From Rotaria sp. Silwood1 (taxonomy: Eukaryota > Rotifera > Eurotatoria > Philodinida > Philodinidae), in contig CAJNOP010000002.1 in NCBI GenBank assembly GCA_905250075.1, positions 3,291,867 to 3,355,866 on the forward strand: 64,000 bases of DNA, read 5' to 3'. A program made the position numbers and the translations under genes. Each line of letters starts with the position of its first letter. The stretch's first letter is position 1. The notes beneath the pieces are model-generated. The model was not told the origin of the DNA. It ran no database searches and worked only from the letters and a program-made list of their open reading frames with translations. Of this stretch, positions 22,816 through 34,423 are shown piece after piece.

Positions 22816-25800
22816 TATGACCAAGTCCTAATCTTGTAAGTACTCACTGTAATCATTGAAAAATGATAAAAATCTCACTATCAAGTATTGTTTCTATGAT
22901 CATTTTTGTTCATTTTATTCAAACAGATCATTAAAATTCCATAGTATTGATTCCTATTGAAAGCTTCACCGACCATTCTAAATTTTTTTTCAAACTTGTG
23001 TATCTCGAATAAAATATACGATGTATAAGAATAAGTCTCTCGTTTAATGAAGTACCATCTATGATCTCCTGACTTGTAAATGCATCAGATGATACGTACC
23101 TATTAAAATAATTAGTAGACAAATTTGAACCAAAACCGTTATTTGATGGACACTGGTGTATTGTTCATCGATATTGCATCGAAATGCGGTGAACTTACTC
23201 AAGTTCATGAGAAAATAGTCTTAATAAAAAACCGAAACTTGAAAAATATTTTAAGAGCAATGAATGTAATTTGGCTGGTTAAAGTTATTCTTATTACATA
23301 GTACGTCTCGTATTACTGGTTTTAAAGAATAAAGATGCTGATAGACGAGTATGATCATGTAGAATTTCGATGATTATATAAATATAATAGTATAGATATG
23401 GTAGTTTCCGTTCTAAAATATTTGCCCGAAGACATTGTCAGAAGAGCATTAGAAGAATGTCCAACACAATTCTCTTATCATTTGTTGCCGAAATCTTTAG
23501 ATGCATCAATCAAACTCGATGAAATCTTATTGGATCTAGATAAAATCTAATCAATTTATTTTTAAGCTAAGGCATTTCATAACACTCTGTCAGTGTATGT
23601 GACAATAAATAGAGAATCTCATATACAGTTAACAAGCAAAAACTTTTCATTAAAATCAATTATTGCCATGAATAATATGATGAGTATCATTACTAATGAT
23701 ATTTTTAAAAGTTGGCAAGTTTTTATATATTGTGTGCATTCTCGAAAGAGATGTCATAACTTTCATAATAATCTGTTTGGACCAATAGTTGTTCACTGTC
23801 TTATGTTGACTTCAATACACTTAGAGCTCCATGAGTTGTAACAAAGTTGGAAGACATAAATATACAGATATCTATAATTTAGATATTTTCGATAATCAAA
23901 CATTTAAAAGTATTTTATTAGTTCGGGTGCAGTAATAACAGCATAGATGTTATTTGTAATACTTTAGAATCGAAATAGTAATAGTAAAAAAGTACTTTTA
24001 TATAGACTATCAAATGTTGATGCAATCGGAAGGTTGCAGAATGGTGTTCTTCCTGTTTCTGAAATTTTAATTCCAGTTGCCTTGCATTTAGAGAAAATTT
24101 GCGCTGTATCTTTCTTTAATTTGTAAAGATTTAGGCTATACCTTTCTCTCGTTTTAGATGAACTATAAAAATCATATTTTATTTAAATCATTAGAGTTTG
24201 TAGACTATTTTTTTCTTTAATTTAGAAAGGTTTGGACTACATTGTTTTCCAATTTTGTGAAAATTCTATGTAAGGAAATTATTTCATCCATGAGATGACG
24301 ATTGAAATTATCAAAAAAATATAATTACTTTCTACAACAAGTCGAAATGGTTTTGAATTATGTAGAGTTTTTTCTAGTAACAGAGTTTAGAATTATTTAT
24401 TCAAATTTCTCAAATCACTTTGCGAACTTTATTACACTCGTCAATAAAAGATGAATTTGAAAAATTCTGTAAAATACTGTCTCAAAAACGCAACTAATTC
24501 TATGACTTATATAGACCAGAGACAATTCGCAATTGAGGAACTGAACTGGTATCACTCAGCCAGTTCTTTTCAACAGAAGTGGAACTGATAACTAGTTCCT
24601 TTTTTACAACTCGAACAAGTACTGAATAGAATTTCTACATTACCATTATCAGTATAGCAAATCCATATGAAAAGAAAAATATAAACCAAATGTAAGCCAA
24701 GCGACGCCAAAACTCGCAAAATCGTCTTTCAGTGAGTTCGAAGTGAGAATCCTACTATTCCTAACTCCATAAAATACTTTTTTTCTCAAATCAATCCGAC
24801 TCTATATATAAATACATATGACTCTTTTTTATTGCCTTCTTTTACCACATCACGTACAAATCGAGATATTCTACATTTCTCATTTCAGAAATAATTAGTA
24901 GGAGGGAATGTATTACTTTGTCGTCCTTTAACTCACCAACAATTGAAAAGAATCAATAAGCGTAATCGGAACGCCTTTTTTCTAGATTTTGATTGTTAGT
25001 GCTATTCAATCACATCCAATACTATTCTACGGATATCTGCTAGTTCGATAATATTTTCTTTCGAGATACTGTCGTTTAAAATGTAGATTATGTCGCATAT
25101 TAGTAATCCTCGGTTCATTTGAATATAAATCCGATGAGATCATTTAGCAAGATCGAAACACATGTCATAGCAACTAGTCGCACCACACCCTTCTAAACAT
25201 GCATGTTGCGTCATTGTATACAGAAAAATCATTCTTATTATCATTCATACCAGGTAGAAAGTTATATGGGAAGCTATCACTAATCAAGTGAAGACTATGT
25301 GGAATCAATCTTAAGAGCTTTGAATTGCCGAAAACTAAAATTTTCCTATTAGTTCAGTTACTTATTTAATTGTCATAGAAAAATTTGAATTATAGGTAAC
25401 AACATGTGTAAATTAGATTAATAAAAATTGTACTTAATAGAAAGAAATTGGAAGAAGGGTAGCTCTTAATTCTGTCACAAAATACACGACAAACCTGTTT
25501 TTTTCGAGTACCAATTACTGTTGTAAAGTAATAATAAGAAGAAATCCTGACATGATATATAGCACACAAGTTATATGCGAAAGTATTGTTGACACAGTCT
25601 TTTCGGAGATATTTTTCTTTTGAAAGATGTCCTTAACAAACAAAATATTACTCTTTTTTTTTCATTTTCCTTTAATCCGTGATTTATTCAGTGTTATTTA
25701 TTCAACTAGAAGCTTATACAACCAGATATTTAAATAACACTTCTATGATTGATATGATGTACTTACAAGTATTTCCTACCAACAGGTTATATGAATTTCA

Positions 25801-26279
25801 AAGGGACCGTTCTATATTTGATCGCTAAATACCGCTCTTTTTTCTGCTTGTAAGTGCGACATTGAGAAAAATTATTGGCATTAAATTTGACTGCATTCAC
25901 GTCAGCATGATCTGTTGCATGATCACAAAATTCAGCTAAATCATTGGAAAATATTCATTTGGCAATAATTCATTAGATAATAGTGTAATATGCTTTAGAT
26001 TTTGATCGGATACATCAGTACTAACGATATTACTTGCTGTTGACCTATTGTAAAATTAGAATACATATGTTAAATAACATCAATACATTGATGGGCTTCT
26101 ACATATGTAAATAAAAAAAGGCACAATTTTTCTTCGCTGTATATTTTTTTTCTTGTAATTGATTGAATATATACGGCCGAAAGAAACGAACTAAACAATT
26201 TATCGTTATCGTCGGATAATGAATATATATATACCATGTATATTCTTCATAAGTTTATCCATTCAATATGGTCGATAAC
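22816..26279. other. Gene-poor interval up to assembly gap
   Basis: Apart from a 50-codon frame at 23398-23550, no convincing gene was seen. Frames are short and AT-driven. No RNA gene was recognised. Confidence 0.45.
23398..23550 (+). CDS. Short 50-aa frame of unknown identity
   Basis: ATG to TAA, 50 codons, with amphipathic helical character: LKYLPEDIVRRALEEC near the start and KLDEILLDLDKI at the end. Its base composition is more balanced than its surroundings. There is no splice context and no recognised family. It may be a small protein, a decayed exon or chance. Confidence 0.25.
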   Translation: MVVSVLKYLPEDIVRRALEECPTQFSYHLLPKSLDASIKLDEILLDLDKI

Positions 26280-26379
26280 NNNNNNNNNNNNNNNNNNNNN
26301 NNNNNNNNNNNNNNNNNNNNNNNNNNNNNNNNNNNNNNNNNNNNNNNNNNNNNNNNNNNNNNNNNNNNNNNNNNNNNNN
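26280..26379. other. Assembly gap (100 N)
   Basis: Exactly 100 Ns, a conventional placeholder for a gap of unknown length. Open frames reported across it are artefacts. Confidence 0.99.
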
Positions 26380-28063
26380 GTTCTAAGCTTTCTCGCTATA
26401 TATGATAAGTTGAAAAGTAAAGGACGTATAGTAATAAAAAGAAAAAAATACAAAGGGGGGAAATTCATTTGGCCCCCATAGTAAATAAAGTCTAGAAACT
26501 AGAAAATATATTTAGAAAAAAAATGGTATATTTTTATTTTTTGTCATCTATAGGGTGAACTATGTAAATTGACTTTCTGATTTTACTTAGAAATAGAATT
26601 TGCGTTAATATAAAATCTCAGTTTGTGTTCTAACAACTCATAGTGTATATTTAAGCATAGCTCTATAAATGAAAACAATCGACCGAATAAATTTAGACTA
26701 AAATTATTTGATTAATAAAAAGTCAGAAAATATTCAATTTAATATGATTTCATATTTAATTGTCATACGTGTCGATTTACATAAGAAAACATTCATTATT
26801 TGTGCGACATATTGTGCCTATTTTTTTCTATGTCATGTTCATTCGTTTATCAGTCAAAAGCCAGGCATTCTTCATAATGTCATGCATGTATTACATCTGA
26901 ATAAAGGATCCATTCAAAAAATCACTCTTTCACACATTAAATTTCAGCTCAATGTATACATTGATCATTAGAGGCAGGGACATAGAGATGTTTCAACACA
27001 GAAAAGTGCACAAAACAGAGGTGCTGCGTAATGGAATTTCTAAAGTAGGGTGGTGTAACGCCCTACGCCCCTCATGAGAGGCAGACTTTTCAGTATAATT
27101 TATTACATATGTTCTTTCATTATGGACGGAAGAAATCAGTCATAAATGTCAAAAGTATGGCATAACATGTCGAGTTAATGCATAATATGGGCTGGTCTTG
27201 ATGATAAATATCATTTCGCACTATGTAGATATGAGTGTAGATTGTAGAAAACCAAAATATTTCTCTTTTGTTTTTTCAAGTATAGTTTTTTTTTGCTTGT
27301 TTAAGATGAACATATCATGAAATGTATCACATTTTATACCTACTTGTTGTATATGTTATCTTAAGACATAAGCAAATTATGATAATAATAACAAATCAAC
27401 ACAAAATGAAATATATTCAAGTATCTCCAACGTATAAACAAACAGTTTTGTTTATTGATTAGGTCATTGAGAGTAACGAAAAATATATAGTGATGTTCTA
27501 TCATATATAAACTTTCAATTAGAAATTAATATTTGCTCTCAAAGATTGGCATAGAAAAAATAAATGGTCAGTAAGAAAATAACATTTGATTTATTGCTTC
27601 GATGAAGTTCGCTTCTTTTTCTGTTTGTCAACATAAAAGAGAATACTCAAGAATAAGATATGACATTCTATGTTTGGAGAACTCTAGCTACTTGGATAGA
27701 AAGAAAAGTATAATGATTTCATCGCCATAAAAGAAAATGAAACGAGGAAGCATATTCTATTGTCATCGTTTTTTTTATGGTGTAAAGAACTTAATCTAGT
27801 TATTTAAGACAGTATGTTCGCTTATCTTTTTTTTTCAGGTGGAGACTAACATGTTGTTCTCTCACAATTTGGAATGTTAGATTTTTCTTAGTATCCATAA
27901 ACTTCTTTTCGTTATATCTTTATAATTTGATTTTATAGTTTACGGGTAGGCTCTATTTCCTTAGAAACAAACAATCAATCATCACATAAGATAAACAAAT
28001 ATTCTTCTCCATTAATACTGCTATAAAACTATTTATATCCTGGATATGTCAAAAACGATTGCT

Positions 28064-28261
28064 TCAATAACGAGAAAGAATAGTGCATATAAGCATGGAG
28101 AGGCAGCGTAACCAAGGAAAGACTAGGTCGAACATCGTTGTATCATTGATCGTCTTGTTTCTACTACCAAACGAAAGAAACACATGACAATTATCGGTAT
28201 TTACACTGTATATCATGTATTTTCCTCGAGGATCGTCGAGCACTGTTCTACAATCTACCAT
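28064..28261 (-). CDS. Weak 65-aa frame, unknown
   Basis: The composition is less AT-biased than its neighbours and the residues are varied (DCRTVLDDPRGKYM near the start, a hydrophobic C-terminus). There are no splice partners, no family match and no promoter evidence. Listed only as a candidate. Confidence 0.15.
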   Translation of the reverse strand: MVDCRTVLDDPRGKYMIYSVNTDNCHVFLSFGSRNKTINDTTMFDLVFPWLRCLSMLICTILSRY

Positions 28262-29237
28262 CTTGTAGTTACGTCACCATTACTTAAACTACATTATGAA
28301 ACAAAAAGAAATATTAGTGTTTCTCAATAGTGAAAATGCAGAATAAGTTGTGTCATATCTAAAATATATTTATTTTACTGCAATTAGATTTTAGTATTGA
28401 TCTTTTTAGTTTCCGATTCAACATTAATAAATGACGAGAAAATATAGACATATTTAGTGGACTAGAAAATTATTCTTTCACAAAAAAAAAGAATGTCATT
28501 TTTAGCATAAACAAAAAAAACAGAGAAAGAAAAAATGAGGAGAGAAAAACCAGTTTTCAAAAAGAATATTTTTGTTTTTCTGTCTTTCATTCTGCTAGGA
28601 TGAGTACACATATAATCTATTCTTTTTATGAGCTAAGTGTTTAATTTGACTTGATGAATCGGTGCGTCAAACTCATAATTGACACTTCTATTTCTGAACG
28701 ATAGTAAATTTTTCACACGTAAAACTTTATATTTATATGGCGGTTATTTGTCAAATATCATAAAAGACACTTCCAAAAGTGGAAAATCGATAAAGTAATC
28801 GGTGTTGAAATATATAGTTATTGATCAGAGAGACGAAGTTCATTATATTTGGTGATAGATTTTCTTTGTTTTTCGTCGTCATCAAAATGATTAAAAAGAA
28901 AGTGAACACTTCCTTTTAACTTCTCGACTTCGCTGACGTATTGTTTATATGAGAAAAGAATAGTTCAAACGAGTTATCAATATAATTGAGGCCGCTTTCT
29001 TAGTTTTGTTTATTAGTGATATTTTTCATATACATTTATATGAAAGATAACTGCTCGAAACAATTTTCTTGTTTGTACACAGATGAATTGTGATTAGTCC
29101 AAAAATAAAACTATCTGGTTTTAATCATTCATATGCATGGCACGTTCTGGTGATTATCATTGGAAGAGATTTTTTTCATTCCTATATCAATTAAGAAAAA
29201 GCGTGCTTATTAACTATACTATTGTCTTTATATTTCC

Positions 29238-29265
29238 TTTCCTTTTCTTTTCTTTTCTTTTCTTT
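29238..29265. repeat. (TTTTC)n microsatellite
   Basis: About five TTTTC units upstream of the intronless GPCR gene. Confidence 0.8.
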
Positions 29266-29473
29266 GGTTGTCATACTCTGAGCATGTAGACAGTGGAGTA
29301 TAAAATTAGTTTATCATTCTGGTTTGCTGGATTCCTATGAAATTCTCTTTTGTTTTGTATTCGAAACCAGAACATCATTCATCATTACCCTTAGCTAATC
29401 CTTTGTATTTATAAAATAATATTTGGTAATAAAAAGACTAAAATGTAGCTTTATTTTCTTTTGCAGACAAAAA

Positions 29474-30721
29474 ATGAATGCAACAACAACAATATCTATA
29501 ACAATGGAAAGCGAGCATTTATTTAACAAATATATGCATTTCATTAATTTTATTTTGTCATGTACAGGTCTTTTATTCAATTTATTATTAGTAATTATGC
29601 TTTTATCAATTGGTCGTCGTCAATGTGCAACATATTTTTTATTAATTTTAATGGCAATATGTGATTTTCTATATTGTTCAATTTATGTAAGTATTATATT
29701 AACAGCTCATCAATATATAAATATAATAAATCATCAAATTATGTGTCCATTATCATTCTTTTTAACACCATTTACATTTACTGGATCAACTTTATTACTT
29801 TTTATTTGTCTTTTACATTTAATGACAAATTATGTACGTAAATATGATACTATACTAGGTCAATTAGGCGGACGCTTATCAGTTGTATTTGTTTTGGCAT
29901 TTATTATTATTCGTAGTGTACTTGGTTCAACATCTATTGAGTTAGTTGTACTTGATCCAGATAAGCCTCAAATACGATTCTGTACTATTGATACGAATAC
30001 TCCAATAATCGTTGCAACAGTACAAAAAATTAATCACATATTTGCTGAAGTAACTGATATACTGATTTATATTGGTTGGATTATTATTTTATTTATATAT
30101 TTCATTAGTTTATTTCGTTGTAAAAAGTTTCATTCTAATAATCAAACAAATTCTTTATCATTAATAGATAAACCACTTTCATATACATCATTATTAACGA
30201 ATAATAATAATAATAATAATAATAGTGTTAATAATGGACAAAATATGGTCACAATGCCTATGGAATCTCTTGATATGTTAAATGTAACAAATCAACCAAC
30301 AGTAACAGCAATAATAAATAATAAACAAAGACATAATGATATATCATCAATAGTTCTTTCAATTAGTTTGATTTCCGTTATACTATATTTACCAATTATG
30401 GTGTTTAAATATGTGACCATGTATCGTGTTTATCGTGATAAAGCATTATTAACAGAGCAACATATGTATTTTTTACAATTATTTCAACATACAGCACATT
30501 TAATTTGTCTATCAATAAGATTTTTACCGTATTTTATATTTGATAAACGTATAAGTGTATTTATGAATCATATGATTGGAATGAAATGTATGAAAATTGA
30601 AAGCGAAAGAACCTTATCTAGACAACGAAAATATAAATTAAAACATAAATATATTTGGCATTGTCAATGTTATCGACTACAACAAGTATTAGAATTCGAT
30701 AATAATAATGACGGAACATAA
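29474..30721 (+). CDS. Divergent orphan class A-like GPCR
   Basis: 415 aa in one coding exon with seven hydrophobic segments: TM1 (INFILSCTGLLFNLLLVIML), TM2 (FLLILMAICDFLYC, keeping the TM2 Asp), TM3 (FTFTGSTLLLFICLLHLMTNY), TM4 (LSVVFVLAFIIIRSVLG), TM5 (ILIYIGWIIILFIYF), TM6 (SISLISVILYLPIMVF) and TM7 (AHLICLSIRFLPYFIF). The usual DRY is replaced by a TNY-like sequence and NPxxY by LPYFI, so it is far from standard rhodopsin-class receptors. The third loop has a poly-Asn run (AAT repeat at about 30199-30222). A TTTTCTTTTGCAG acceptor ends 7-8 bases before this ATG, so it is preferred over a Met 17 codons upstream. The ligand is unknown; a peptide receptor is possible. Confidence 0.75.
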   Translation: MNATTTISITMESEHLFNKYMHFINFILSCTGLLFNLLLVIMLLSIGRRQCATYFLLILMAICDFLYCSIYVSIILTAHQYINIINHQIMCPLSFFLTPFTFTGSTLLLFICLLHLMTNYVRKYDTILGQLGGRLSVVFVLAFIIIRSVLGSTSIELVVLDPDKPQIRFCTIDTNTPIIVATVQKINHIFAEVTDILIYIGWIIILFIYFISLFRCKKFHSNNQTNSLSLIDKPLSYTSLLTNNNNNNNNSVNNGQNMVTMPMESLDMLNVTNQPTVTAIINNKQRHNDISSIVLSISLISVILYLPIMVFKYVTMYRVYRDKALLTEQHMYFLQLFQHTAHLICLSIRFLPYFIFDKRISVFMNHMIGMKCMKIESERTLSRQRKYKLKHKYIWHCQCYRLQQVLEFDNNNDGT

Positions 30722-31794
30722 TGATCAATTTAGAAACAAAAATTCTCAACAGCCGAACTATTTTTATATATACTTGTGCTAAAAACGAAACTCAAAATAA
30801 AAGATTTTAAATAGTACAGGAATTTTTGTTTATTTGTTTCATCAAATCCTAGAAATCTAGAAGAATTAATATTCAGACGAATCATAATTTTTTTGATTGA
30901 TCGTATTGTCACAATAATCTATGAATATTTATTTAGACATAATCATAATTCTATTTCCGTATAAAAACAAGCACATACAAGTACCGAGGTAAAAGTCCAT
31001 GACTATAATTTTCCGCTTGTATTAGGCTGACAGATGTATTTATTAGTCTTCATCTCTTAAAAAAAGACTAAGTGAGTAAATTACAATGAAACATACTTCT
31101 CTAAGAGTAAAATGTAGTAATTGCTTGAAATGAAAAGGAATATTTGTCATAATTTGAATGAGCTTTCATCGCTATACGTCATGATATAATTGTAATGATA
31201 CATAAACTTAAAAAGTACTTCGAATAGTAATTAAACTAATTTTCCTCTGATGATGAAAGATATTTCAAAGACAAAAATCTTTTGAAATGTTTATGATTAT
31301 ATACAAACGTATGTCTTGAAAAAATAAGAAATGCGTTATCTGATGCTGTCAATTGTAATTTTTTGTGAAGCTTCCATTTCTGATCAAAATTGTGAATTAA
31401 ATAGTACGATGAATATTGATTAAACAAATGGTAAATCTATTGTATTTGCTAACAGTAAAACAAATGGGATGTGCTAATCTATTTTATTAATACAAAAGAG
31501 TTCAATTCATCTGTTTTTTTTTCTCAAGTCTCCCTTGTTTTTCTTTTGTTTATCTATCCATATGCAAGTATTCATTATGTTTTTATGATTTTTCTTGGTG
31601 CTGTGTTTTACATACCAAACATCAATCGATTTCTGACAAAACGTTTTATCCATCAAAACAAAAACAAAGAACAATTATTGAATGTATTCAAACATACAGA
31701 TCATTTCTTCGATAACAGTCACGGATATTTTGGAAAAGATTCATGTAATCAGGGTATTTTCTCAGTTGTTCTCTTCTGGTTTCAACGATTTTAG
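30722..31794. other. Non-genic flank of the orphan GPCR
   Basis: AT-rich. A 107-codon hydrophobic frame at 31471-31794 lacks splice context and coding bias and overlaps the edge of an inverted repeat, so it is not called. Confidence 0.4.
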
Positions 31795-32290
31795 CTTATA
31801 GATACTACATAGTGTTCTAATACAGATCTTAAAAGGATTTAGATTCTTAATTAGGTTTGACTGAGTCATCAAACTTCTAATATGCCTATTTTCTAGAATT
31901 CTTAGGATTACGAAAACCTCATGTTTTCGAATATTGATCTGAAACTTTGTACACATAGAGAACTCAACTGGGTTATCTTTTGTAAAACCATTTAGAAGTT
32001 TCGAACAAAGCCTCTTTGAGATATGAAACTTTCAAAAAGTACATGTTGCAAGTATTATTCACAGAACAAGGTCTATAACATGAAAGACGCATATTTTAAA
32101 TTCTAACCGAACTTTCTATATGTATAAATTTTCAATTTAAAATTCAAAAATACGAATTTTCCGAAAATCAGGGGCCTCTAGAAAATAGACATATTAAAAA
32201 TTTGATAACTTACTCAAATCTCAATAGGAATTCAAATCCTTTTGGAGCTTTTATTAGAATACTATCTAATATTTACAGACAACAAATTAT
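31795..32290. repeat. Decayed ~0.5-kb inverted repeat
   Basis: The left arm (about 31800-31995) and right arm (about 32090-32290) can be aligned as reverse complements with many mismatches. Shared blocks include AAAAGGATTT, CTATTTTCTAGA and TAGT(A/G)TTCTAATA. It is probably an old foldback element. Confidence 0.55.
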
Positions 32291-34423
32291 TGAAATCGGA
32301 AGAGAACAGCTGAGGAGATTCTCTCATAAATAATCTATAATAAGTTGGAAGGTTTATTTATCCATTGTCAGATGAAAGTCTGACTGATAGGATGATTTTT
32401 TTTTGTACCTACTGAGCACATCGTGCTGATAACTCACTCTATGTTAAAACAGCAGTGCAGCAGAAAATGAAGGCTAATGTCATTAAACAGTGTAGAAGAT
32501 GATTTAAAACATAAACCATATGACGCTTTTAATGTGTACTGTTAGTGTCACGAAACGGATCAAAATAGTGCATGATAGTCTACTTTACTCATTACATAAC
32601 AGATATGCACATTTCTGACATTGAAATAATATACTTTTATTTAACTTTTAATATTATTACGAAAAAAGATAACGCTTCAGTTATATTTTCTTTATGCTAT
32701 GTGGGTTTATTTAAGAATACTTGAATCTGACGAACTATTATTCAAGAAGAAAAAAAAAGATTGTGTAGGATTGATTCTTGTGGAAATAATGCAAAAAAAA
32801 TGATTAGTATAACTATTCAAGTAAAAATTAAATTTATTAGTATTTATTTTGCTTCGGTAAGGAAATGGAATTTTGTTTTTGAATTATTAGCACTTGAATA
32901 AAAATTTGAACATCAAGAAGTTCTGGTATTTATATTCAAGTGATACTTGAGACGTTTAAAAACAGAAACGATATCATAATAATTATTTATCCAATATTTT
33001 TAAAGAACTATCATAATTGCTAGACAGAGTTTTGCTTTTATAACCGAACGTATTAACATTATTAAAGAAAATCTACCTTAATTGATGATATCCATTGAAG
33101 AAAAAGACATGTATCATAAACCAAATAAGCTTTAATGTATCACTCAAAGTTCTATAGAATTTTTCACAAAACATGACTTTTTTTTCTATGGATACTAATT
33201 AATCACGCTTCTATAGTTAACCATCATTTAACAGCATAGAAAATCTATGACATTTTCAAGTACTATAAATAGAAATAATAGCATTAGAGATAAGTTATTC
33301 AAGCATGTTGATCAATAATACTGACCAATAGAGCAGTTGCAGTTTCATTTTATTGATTACTGATTTATTGTAGCTAATGCACATTTACACACTGACACTA
33401 GTGTTCACGAATGAATTGTAATATACTGTTACTAAAAAAGAACCTATTCTGACAGAAAATTGGTATCTTAACGTTCCAGCGACCGTGGATGTCAATCGTT
33501 AAATTAATTCTGTGTCAGTAAATCACTGTCAGTATTTACAACAACATGCTACATGCCTACTCATGAGTATTCAATGTTAAAAATTTGAATCAGATACAGC
33601 TGAATACCAATTTATCAGAAATTTATTAATGAATGAGTTATGTATCAATAGGATGAATTGTTCAAGATTAATTTTCACATATTAGTGTATCTTTCATAAA
33701 CAATATCTGAATTTTTACAATCATCAAACTTATCAAATTCTATATAAAGAGTCTTGAAAAACCTACAAAAAACTATCATCAATCTCATTAAATATTTAAT
33801 TCTTTTTAATTATGATCATCCAAGAGGTAAACTAATTATTGAAAATTGTCAAATACGAACTAAAAGAAGCGTTGAGATATATGGCGTAGAAATTCAGACC
33901 TTTTCCTCTTCCCTGAAGATAACAACAGTTGCTACCTAGAAAAAGTCACAGCACGTATATCAATAACGCTTTGTTCGGAAATTTGAACTACTTCATTATT
34001 GTGTTTCGAGAGGATTAAGTAAAAGAAGTCTCAAGATATGTATTTCAAAATAGATGAAATATAGTAATCTCCTGTGGTTAGCAACAACATCTACACCATG
34101 TTTCACATTTTAGTCTGACATGGTTTGTGCTAACAGCTCTTTTTTTTGTAATTAAATTATTGTCTTGACATGAAAATCTTAATATTTAGAGTTATACAAT
34201 GAAATTGATATGCAATGTGACTGTGGTCGATCGCATGATTTGATCATATATTTTCAACTATAAAAAAACCAAAAGAAAAACAGTAAAATAGAGAATAGAC
34301 GACAACAAGGGAAAGACCATTTTTTTTCTCTTTATTAAACAAAGGTCTCTCGATTATGTAATAAGACAAAAATTTTGAGAAGAAAAAGACAAAAGAAAAG
34401 AGGAAAGAAACAAGACAAAAAGA
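32291..34423. other. Gene-poor AT-rich interval
   Basis: Nothing supported between the decayed inverted repeat and the 3' end of PSMD2. Confidence 0.45.

Larger units (their letters stand above)
26380..29473. other. Gene-poor interval after the gap
   Basis: No supported gene apart from one weak minus-strand frame near 28064. A (TTTTC)n tract lies at about 29238-29265. Confidence 0.45.

Noticed and set aside
26236..26481. Open frames on both strands spanning 26280-26379
   Set aside because: They run through the 100-N gap; the reading frame there is meaningless.
31471..31794. Plus-strand 107-codon hydrophobic frame
   Set aside because: Phe/Ile-rich composition as expected from AT-rich DNA, no acceptor or coding bias, runs into an inverted repeat.
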